Shown one piece after another: positions 9,059-13,823 of a stretch of DNA of 13,823 nt. Position 1 is the stretch's first letter; each line of letters starts with the position of its first letter. The stretch covers positions 1 to 13,823 of the forward strand of contig CALJKZ010000590.1 in the NCBI GenBank assembly GCA_937983085.1, in the 5' to 3' direction. The DNA comes from an uncultured Gemmatimonadales bacterium (GTDB taxonomy: Bacteria > Gemmatimonadota > Gemmatimonadetes > Longimicrobiales > Gaopeijiaceae). Under the pieces are notes generated by a model, which had not been told where the DNA came from, made no database searches, and saw only the letters and a list, made by a program, of their open reading frames with translations. The position numbers were made by a program, and so were the translations under genes.

Positions 9059-9079
9059 CTGACGCCCGGGTAGCGTCAG
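9059..9079 (-). terminator. Hairpin terminator after the TTHB210-like gene
   Basis: A perfect 7-bp stem, CTGACGC / GCGTCAG, encloses a 7-nt loop (9066-9072). It sits 13 nt beyond the stop codon of the minus-strand gene that ends at 9093. With the neighbouring hairpin at 9014-9044, each convergent gene has its own stem-loop. No T-run is visible. Confidence 0.55.
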
Positions 9080-9092
9080 AGCCGCGCTTTCG

Positions 9093-9896
9093 TCAGCGCT
9101 CCACCAGGCCGGTGAGCGCGATCCGGAACTCCGAGCCGTCCTCGTTCCACGTCACTCCGTACCCGGTGGGGTAGGCCCCGGGCACCGTGTAGCGCGCGGC
9201 GAGGGGCACCGGCGCCGAGAAGTTGGTCTTCGAGTCGAGGAGCTTCTTGGTGATCATCGGCTCGGCGAAGATGATCCGCCCGTCCCAGCTTCCGTAGATG
9301 AAGGTGTGGGTGAAGGGCTCGCCGTTGAGCTCGGGCGACGACGGGTGCACCCAGTGCACGCCCATGCGCGGGAAGGCCAGGGGCTCGGGCATGATGTAGC
9401 CCGCCGGCACGAAGTCGGCCTCGGGGAGGCGCTCGGCCTTCGCCTGGTAGGCGGCGTCGGTGGGATCGATGGAGTGCCGCCACTCCTTGGTCACCGTGTA
9501 GAAGTGGAAGTCCATGTGCTCGACGTCGTAGATGCCCGGAGGCTCGTGACCACCCGGATTCCAGTTCACGAGGATGTGTTGGAACGGCGTCGGGTTGTTC
9601 GAAGGCAGGTCGAGCACCGTCTCGAACGTCACGCTGCCGTGGACCATGACCCCGGACGCGTGGTCGGCGGGCGGCATTCCGTGAAGAGCCGCTTCCGGCA
9701 CGATGACGCCGATCTCGGTCGGCCGACCGTTCTCCACGGAGACGTAGCTCCGCATGGTGCCGTGTCCGAAGGCCACGGGCTCCCCGAGGAGGGTCGTGGT
9801 GGTGACCTCACTGGCGCCGGTGGGCGAGCAGGCAGCAAGGGCCAGAGCGAGCAGCACCCAGCCGCGGCGCCGCCCAAGATTCATATGTGTGTTCAT
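9093..9896 (-). CDS. TTHB210-like (DUF5602-type) lipoprotein with histidine cluster
   Basis: From the ATG at 9896 the product has 267 aa and begins 'MNTHMNLGRRRGW' followed by 'LALALAAC', a clear lipoprotein signal with lipid-anchored Cys23. Later (9884) and earlier (9944) ATGs are possible, and none has a good Shine-Dalgarno sequence. The body has 'HILVNWNPGGHEPPGIYDVE' then 'HMDFHFY' (H107, H117, H127, D129, H131), followed by 'MGVHWVHP'. I recognise this pattern from the TTHB210-like family, named for a Thermus protein in a sigma-E/anti-sigma-E regulon. The clustered His and Asp residues look like a metal site, but that is inference and no enzymatic activity is known to me. The gene lies 87 bp downstream of the SARP-type regulator on the same strand and may be its target or operon partner. 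Confidence 0.82.
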   Translation of the reverse strand: MNTHMNLGRRRGWVLLALALAACSPTGASEVTTTTLLGEPVAFGHGTMRSYVSVENGRPTEIGVIVPEAALHGMPPADHASGVMVHGSVTFETVLDLPSNNPTPFQHILVNWNPGGHEPPGIYDVEHMDFHFYTVTKEWRHSIDPTDAAYQAKAERLPEADFVPAGYIMPEPLAFPRMGVHWVHPSSPELNGEPFTHTFIYGSWDGRIIFAEPMITKKLLDSKTNFSAPVPLAARYTVPGAYPTGYGVTWNEDGSEFRIALTGLVER

Positions 9897-9967
9897 GATG
9901 GTACTGAGTCGTAGTGTCCAGCGGTGCCCGTCACATTCGTGCACCGATCGGGAGGAAACTCGCCGGG

Positions 9968-9987
9968 GGCGATTACACGGCGATTAC
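9968..9987 (-). promoter_or_regulatory. Direct repeat with 11-bp period, candidate SARP operator
   Basis: GGCGATTAC occurs twice exactly (9968-9976 and 9979-9987) with a start-to-start distance of 11 bp. On the minus strand it reads GTAATCGCC-GT-GTAATCGCC and lies 72-91 nt upstream of the TTHB210-like start. The repeat covers the TAA stop of the regulator gene. Tandem repeats spaced by 11 bp or multiples are the known binding geometry of SARP regulators, so this could be a site for the adjacent regulator. No convincing -10 element was found downstream of it. Confidence 0.4.
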
Positions 9988-10793
9988 GAACTCAGCCCGG
10001 GGCAACGGAGGGCGTCGAAGACGGCACGGGTCTCCACTTCCGGAGCGGCTCCCAACTCCTCGTCCAGGAGGCGCGCGAAGGCCTCGTAGACACGCAGGGC
10101 CTCGATCCGGCGCCCTCGACTCGCCTCGCAGAGCATGAGGGCCCGGCACGCCGCGTCGTCCAGGTGGTCTCGGCCCAGCAGCGTGCGCCACGTGTCGGCG
10201 GCCTCCGCCATCCGTCCCTCCGCCTCCAGGAGCTGGGCCCGGGTCCGGATCAGCTCCCCGTGGAGCCGTCGGAGGCGTTCCCTGACCTCCAGGTGCCAGT
10301 CGCCTGCCGACGAGCCCTGTAGGAACTCACCGTCATAGAGGCCCAGGAGGTGGTCGACGGTGTCGAGGTTCGGCGCCACGCCCTGCTGGGCTGTGCCGAG
10401 AAGGGCCTGCGCCCCGTGCTGAAACCGATGGGCGTCGAAGTCGACGACCACCGTCGAAGCCACGCGGTAGCGGTCGCGGTCCGAGGCCACCCAGTCGTCC
10501 CGACCCAGCGCCCGCCGCAGGCGATGGAGCATGACGTGGAAGCTGTTCTTCACCTTCAGGCTGCTGGCGTCGGGCCAGAAGGCGAGCCCGACCTCGTCGC
10601 GGGTGACGCCCGTTGGGCGGCACAGGAGCAGGAGTAGCAGCTCAGCCGGCTTGCTCGCCGCAAAGGCCGGCGACACCGGCGGCGCACCTCGGAGCTCGAA
10701 GCGCAGGGGCCCGAGGGCCCGGACCACGAGGTCGGGAACCGGATCGAGGGTGCTCGACCCTCCACGGATCGGCTCTACGAGCGGTGGGGACAT
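9984..10793 (-). CDS. SARP-type transcriptional regulator (winged helix plus BTAD domain)
   Basis: The product has 269 aa from the ATG at 10793, which has no obvious Shine-Dalgarno sequence; a GTG about 22 codons downstream ('VVRALGPLRF') is an alternative start. Residues about 23-115 form the OmpR/SARP-like winged helix, with 'LAFWPDASSLKVKNSFHVML' and 'HRLRRALG' marking the DNA-contacting region. Residues about 118-262 form the bacterial transcriptional activation domain, a TPR-like helical bundle ('FDAHRF', 'WHLEVRERLRRLHGELI', 'RGRRIEALRVYEAFARLLDE'). The length matches stand-alone SARPs, without the ATPase or TPR extensions of AfsR. It should be a cytoplasmic DNA-binding activator. It is divergent from the lipoprotein/porin operon and lies upstream of the TTHB210-like gene on the same strand, so either flank could be its target. 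No biosynthetic cluster is visible here. Confidence 0.87.
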   Translation of the reverse strand: MSPPLVEPIRGGSSTLDPVPDLVVRALGPLRFELRGAPPVSPAFAASKPAELLLLLLCRPTGVTRDEVGLAFWPDASSLKVKNSFHVMLHRLRRALGRDDWVASDRDRYRVASTVVVDFDAHRFQHGAQALLGTAQQGVAPNLDTVDHLLGLYDGEFLQGSSAGDWHLEVRERLRRLHGELIRTRAQLLEAEGRMAEAADTWRTLLGRDHLDDAACRALMLCEASRGRRIEALRVYEAFARLLDEELGAAPEVETRAVFDALRCPGLSS

Positions 10794-11027
10794 CCGATCA
10801 GCCGAGGCGGGGCGCGACGGAGGGCTGTCCAGCGGCCGCTGGCAGTCGCGTCGTGGCGGCCATGATCGGCCGCAGCCCTCAAGATATTCGCGGCCGTTTC
10901 GGCAGGAAAGATCCATGGCGTTGGGAGCGCCGTTCGAGATCCTGGCATTTCCCTCCGGAATGGGTACACCTTCGAACAGAGCGAAAAACATCTGTTTCCA
11001 AGCGACGACCCATCGGGGAGGTTCGTT
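10794..11027. promoter_or_regulatory. Divergent regulatory region between SARP regulator and lipoprotein/porin operon
   Basis: This 234-bp region separates two divergent start codons. It contains a 14-bp perfect palindrome, CCAGCGGCCGCTGG (10829-10842), and further GCGGCC cores at 10856-10861, 10868-10873 (inverted) and 10890-10895, all on the regulator side. Nearer the lipoprotein is an imperfect inverted repeat, AACAGA-N10-TCTGTT (10975-10996). No confident -35/-10 pair could be assigned on either strand. Confidence 0.45.
11015..11021 (+). promoter_or_regulatory. Ribosome binding site GGGGAGG for the DUF2135-like lipoprotein
   Basis: GGGGAGG ends 6 nt before the GTG at 11028. It supports that non-ATG start, which places a complete lipoprotein signal at the N-terminus. 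Confidence 0.75.
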
Positions 11028-11891
11028 GTGAGAGCACGTACAATCACCGGCTCGGCACTTCTGTGTCTGGCATTGGCCGCATGCGGCAGCGAAAACACGC
11101 TGTTCGTGACACCGGAAATCGAGACCTATCTGGCTCGAGTCACCGTCGACGGCATCCGCGCCGACTACTTCGAGGGCACTGCGCCCCCGCCGGGGAGCGG
11201 ACCCACCGCCAACATGCCGACGTCCAGCCGGGTGATCACCGGCGGGAGCCTCCAGCTCGACATGACCGCATCGGGCGACTTCTCCACGGTCGTGGTCAGG
11301 GTGGACGGCGTGGAGGGCTACTTCATGGCCAACGTGCCGTCGAGTCGGGCTGACGCCCGCCTGGTGGTGACCCTGGCGGGACTGGTCCCGCAGCTCCAGT
11401 TCGACTACTTCGTCGCCGTCGCCAACGCCGGAGGCGAGTTCGGGCCGTACGCCCGGCTCACCCTGGACGCCATCGCGGTGGCCGGTGGGGACATCCAGGT
11501 GAGCGCGACGTGGGACACCGAGGACGACGGCGATCTCCACGTGATAGACCCGGACGGCAACGAGATCTACTTTGGCAACCGGAGCGCGGCGGGCGGCCAG
11601 CTCGATCTGGATGCGAACGCCGCCTGTTCGACCTCCGAGATCTGGCAGGAGAACATCGGCTGGGCGAAGGGTGCCGCCGCTCGCGGTACCTACACCGTGC
11701 GACTCGAATACTGGTCTTCATGCGACGTCCCGGAAACCAACTACGTAGTGACGGTGAGCTTGCGCCCTGGAACCCCGGTCATCCCGGGGACGCCGGGCGC
11801 GGAGGTCACGACCTTCACGGGGACGTTCAACGGCGACGGCACCGGAGGCGGCGCCGGCTCCGGACGCTTCATCACGCGCTTCACGTTCTGA
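11028..11891 (+). CDS. DUF2135/YfaP-like beta-sandwich lipoprotein
   Basis: The product has 287 aa from the GTG with a good upstream Shine-Dalgarno sequence. 'MRARTITGSALLCLALAAC' is a lipoprotein signal with lipid-anchored Cys19. Residues about 24-145 look like an Ig/fibronectin-type beta domain. Residues about 154-250 resemble the DUF2135 (YfaP-like) domain: 'ATWDTEDDGDLHVIDPDGNE', 'SAAGGQLDLDANAAC', 'ENIGWAKGAAARGTYTVRLE' and 'NYVVTVS'. The Asp-rich segment may bind a metal ion, and two Cys in this domain ('NAACS', 'SSCDV') could form a disulfide; both are inference. A Gly/Thr-rich tail follows. Its function is not established. It overlaps the next gene by 4 bp (CTGA), which suggests a two-gene operon and a possible partnership with the porin-like barrel. 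Confidence 0.82.
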   Translation: MRARTITGSALLCLALAACGSENTLFVTPEIETYLARVTVDGIRADYFEGTAPPPGSGPTANMPTSSRVITGGSLQLDMTASGDFSTVVVRVDGVEGYFMANVPSSRADARLVVTLAGLVPQLQFDYFVAVANAGGEFGPYARLTLDAIAVAGGDIQVSATWDTEDDGDLHVIDPDGNEIYFGNRSAAGGQLDLDANAACSTSEIWQENIGWAKGAAARGTYTVRLEYWSSCDVPETNYVVTVSLRPGTPVIPGTPGAEVTTFTGTFNGDGTGGGAGSGRFITRFTF

Positions 11892-13213
11892 GGGCCGAGG
11901 GGGGCCGCGCCGCCGGCGCGGTCCTCCTCTGTCTGGCCCTCGTCGGTTTGCCTGCGCCCGCCGCGGCGCAGTTCCCCGAACTCCCCACGTTCCAGGACCT
12001 GGGGCTGGAGTACATCTCCGCGTCGGGGTTCTTCCAGCTCCTCCTGTCGGGCCGACTCGACATCGAGGGCTCCCACATCTCCAACGAATGGGTGCCCTCG
12101 CCGCTGTCGTCCGAGGAGTGCGACGCCTGCCACGTGGACCTCGCCCGGGAGATGCAGCATGGCGACGGGACGCTCCGCACCCATCGGCTCAGGGTCTTCG
12201 CCGACATCTTTCTCGGCGACCACATCTACTCCCTCATCGAGCTGCGGAACGACAACGGCCTCGAGAATCTCCGGGCGCCCCAGCGCACACGCGTGGAGCA
12301 GGCCTTCGTCCGGGTGGTGACCGAGTCGGGAAACGGGGGCGTGCAGCTGGGTCGGTTCGCCAGCCCCTTCGGCTCGTACGCGCTACGCCACCTCAGCCCG
12401 GTGGATCCGTTCCTGAGTCCGCCGTTGGCGTACGACTACCGCACCGTCATGAATCGGTGGCGACATCCCATCGACGGGGACGATTTCATGCGGTGGAAGG
12501 ACGCCGTCACGGAGATCGACCTGCCCGGGGCGCCTCAGGTGTGGGACGTCCCCTACCAGTGGGGGGGGATGGTCTTTGGTCGTGTGGGTCCGGTAGACCT
12601 GCGCGGCGCGGTCATGAACAGTGCCCCTTCGAGCAACCCGCGGCAGTGGCGCTTCGATACCCGACGTCTCGAGCGGCCCTCGGTGGTGGCGGGGGCGCGG
12701 TGGAAGGTCTCGGCGTCCCTCGAGGTAGGGGCGTCGTACAATCGGGGCCCCTGGCTCGCCGAGCCCCAGTCCCAGGTGGATGCGTCCCCGCCGGGTCAGC
12801 CCACCGGCGCCCCGCCCGACGACTTCCAGGACTTCGATCAGGAGCTCATCTCCGCCGACGTGTCCTTCGCCCGAGGGCCGGCCATGATCCGCGCGGAGGT
12901 CATCCGGGACCGCTGGCAGGTGCCCAACGTCGTGGGCACGCCGGCGGGCATCAGTGGCAGCCTCGAAGCGCAGAGCGACGTGGTGGCAGGTCTGTTCGTG
13001 GCGGTGAGGGGCGGATTCATCGACTTCCGCCCCTTCGAGGTGGGTGGCGTGGCGGAGGATTGGGACTACGACGTCCGACGGTACGAGGGCGCCGTCGGGT
13101 ACCGCCTGAGCCGCAATGTGGGGCTGCTCCTCTCCGGCTACCGGCAGCTCCAGTCCGTCGCGCCCGACGGGGACACAGACTTCGTGGGGCTTCGACTCTG
13201 GTGGGAGTTCTGA
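11888..13213 (+). CDS. Outer-membrane porin-like beta-barrel with a CxxCH haem motif
   Basis: The product has 441 aa if it starts at CTG 11888, which overlaps the upstream TGA. This start gives a signal peptide, 'MRAEGGRAAGAVLLCLALVG' then 'LPAPAAA', cleaved before Gln28. The only in-frame ATG nearby (11720) would add an Arg-rich leader that is a shadow of the previous gene. The mature protein begins with a barrel strand ('GFFQLLLSGRLDIEG') and continues with strands such as 'RLRVFADIFLGDHIYSLIEL', 'VEQAFVRVV' and 'VQLGRFASPFGSYALRH', ending in 'FVGLRLWWEF' with the terminal Phe typical of outer-membrane barrels. Between the first and second strands is 'ECDACHVD' (C78, C81, H82), a c-type haem attachment motif. 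The barrel family looks porin-like; the substrate is unknown. It is probably translationally coupled to the DUF2135-like lipoprotein. Confidence 0.8.
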   Translation: MRAEGGRAAGAVLLCLALVGLPAPAAAQFPELPTFQDLGLEYISASGFFQLLLSGRLDIEGSHISNEWVPSPLSSEECDACHVDLAREMQHGDGTLRTHRLRVFADIFLGDHIYSLIELRNDNGLENLRAPQRTRVEQAFVRVVTESGNGGVQLGRFASPFGSYALRHLSPVDPFLSPPLAYDYRTVMNRWRHPIDGDDFMRWKDAVTEIDLPGAPQVWDVPYQWGGMVFGRVGPVDLRGAVMNSAPSSNPRQWRFDTRRLERPSVVAGARWKVSASLEVGASYNRGPWLAEPQSQVDASPPGQPTGAPPDDFQDFDQELISADVSFARGPAMIRAEVIRDRWQVPNVVGTPAGISGSLEAQSDVVAGLFVAVRGGFIDFRPFEVGGVAEDWDYDVRRYEGAVGYRLSRNVGLLLSGYRQLQSVAPDGDTDFVGLRLWWEF

Positions 13214-13219
13214 GGCCCC

Positions 13220-13823
13220 TCAGCCCGCAGGAGCGCCCGCGTCCTCGAAGGCCTCCACCGAGTAGATCAGCGACCCCTCGCTGAACCCCTTCAGATCCCG
13301 GCGGCCCACGCACGACGCCACCAACCCGTCGGTGGCCTGCTCGTGGGTCAGCTCGCTGATGAGGATCTCGCCGGGCTTCGCCTGGTCCGTCAAACGGGCG
13401 GCCAGGTTCACGGTCTCGCCGAGCACGGTGTAGTTCAGTCGATCGGTGGAGCCCATGTTGCCGGCTACCGCCACTCCGCTGGCGATGCCGATGCCCACGG
13501 ACAGCGGCGGGTCGCCTCTGCGCGAGCGCTCCGCGTTCATCTCCGCCACACCCTCACGCATGAGGAGCGCCGCCCGGACCGCCCGGCAGGCGTGGTCCTC
13601 CTGAGCCACGGGTGCTCCGAACACGGCCATGATCTCGTCGCCGATGAACTTGTCGACGACGCCGCCCTCGGCGTCCACGGCGCGGCTGAGCTTGTCCATG
13701 CACTCGTTGAGGAATCCGATGACTTCCTGAGGCTCCATGCCCTGCGTCAAGGGCGTGAAGCCGCGGATGTCGGCGAAGAGGACGGTCATCTCGCGGTTCT
13801 CTCCGCCGAGCTCCACCGTGCCC
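13220..13823 (-). CDS. Class III adenylate cyclase, catalytic domain (5' partial)
   Basis: The C-terminal 200 residues are visible. The frame is still open at the window end, and the GTG at 13816 lies within conserved domain sequence, so the start is outside. The catalytic homology domain looks complete: first metal Asp in 'VLFADIRGFT' (codon at 13769-13771), Lys and second metal Asp in 'VDKFIGDEIMAVFG' (Asp codon 13637-13639), and transition-state Asn and Arg in 'LNYTVLGETVNLAARL'. The purine-selecting pair is Lys plus Thr, the combination found in bacterial adenylate cyclases such as CyaC, so ATP to cAMP is the expected reaction. Any sensor or membrane part must lie upstream. The gene is convergent with the porin-like gene, with 6 bp between stop codons. 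Confidence 0.9.
   Translation of the reverse strand, partial: GTVELGGENREMTVLFADIRGFTPLTQGMEPQEVIGFLNECMDKLSRAVDAEGGVVDKFIGDEIMAVFGAPVAQEDHACRAVRAALLMREGVAEMNAERSRRGDPPLSVGIGIASGVAVAGNMGSTDRLNYTVLGETVNLAARLTDQAKPGEILISELTHEQATDGLVASCVGRRDLKGFSEGSLIYSVEAFEDAGAPAG

Noticed and set aside
10794..11027. Minus-strand extension of the SARP frame up to 11540
   Set aside because: It runs through the intergenic region and antisense to the lipoprotein gene; the winged-helix domain starts right after the Met at 10793.
11720..11887. ATG 11720 as start of the porin-like gene
   Set aside because: It would add an Arg-rich leader encoded inside the previous gene and bury the signal peptide about 56 residues in.
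13211..13222. Small inverted repeat TGAGG-CC-CCTCA spanning both convergent stop codons
   Set aside because: The 2-nt loop and 5-bp stem are too small for a terminator; it mostly reflects two facing TGA stops.
12088..13284. 398-codon plus-strand frame overlapping the porin-like gene
   Set aside because: It is a frame-shifted shadow with low-complexity Arg/Pro/Gly composition; the barrel frame has a signal peptide, strand pattern and terminal Phe.

Overview
The window is GC-rich (estimated by eye at two-thirds G+C or more) and tightly packed. It carries eight protein-coding genes, two of them cut by the window edges, and no RNA genes, mobile elements or CRISPR. Three predicted lipoproteins, two outer-membrane beta-barrels, a DUF2723 membrane enzyme and a stand-alone SARP-type regulator point to a diderm bacterium. 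The propeller lipoprotein has a 'DSAGI' N-terminus and a 'GDGPGQF' motif that I associate with Gemmatimonadota, so I infer a member of that phylum or a close relative. This is from memory of family distributions and was not searched.

Layout. (1) 1-5098 (+) is the 3' part of a giant surface protein: calcium-binding DxDGDG repeats, two DUF11 domains, an SdrD-B/Cna-B-like domain, an invasin-like Ig region and a C-terminal barrel of about 800 residues. (2) 5104-7509 (-) is a DUF2723/TMEM260-type putative GT-C glycosyltransferase, convergent with the first gene and only 5 bp from it. (3) 7775-9007 (+) is a 6-bladed beta-propeller lipoprotein, divergent from the DUF2723 gene. (4) Two perfect hairpins at 9014-9044 and 9059-9079 separate it from (5) 9093-9896 (-), a TTHB210-like (DUF5602-type) lipoprotein with a histidine cluster. 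(6) 9984-10793 (-) is a SARP/BTAD regulator just upstream of the TTHB210-like gene and probably co-oriented or co-transcribed with it. (7) 11028-11891 (+) is a DUF2135-like lipoprotein, divergent from the regulator. It overlaps (8) 11888-13213 (+), an outer-membrane porin-like barrel that carries a CxxCH haem-attachment motif and seems to begin at a CTG codon. (9) 13220-13823 (-) is the C-terminal catalytic domain of a class III adenylate cyclase, cut by the window end.

How the genes may fit together. Almost everything except the regulator and the cyclase is predicted to act in the envelope. The DUF2723 enzyme may glycosylate the Ig-like ectodomain of its convergent neighbour; this is inference, based on the reported activity of human TMEM260 on Ig-like IPT domains. 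The SARP-type regulator sits between the TTHB210-like gene and the lipoprotein/porin pair. It is flanked by a 9-bp direct repeat with an 11-bp period, the SARP operator geometry, and by a cluster of GCGGCC elements, so it may control both sides. The least expected items are the giant passenger-plus-barrel protein, the haem motif in the porin, and the candidate SARP operator.
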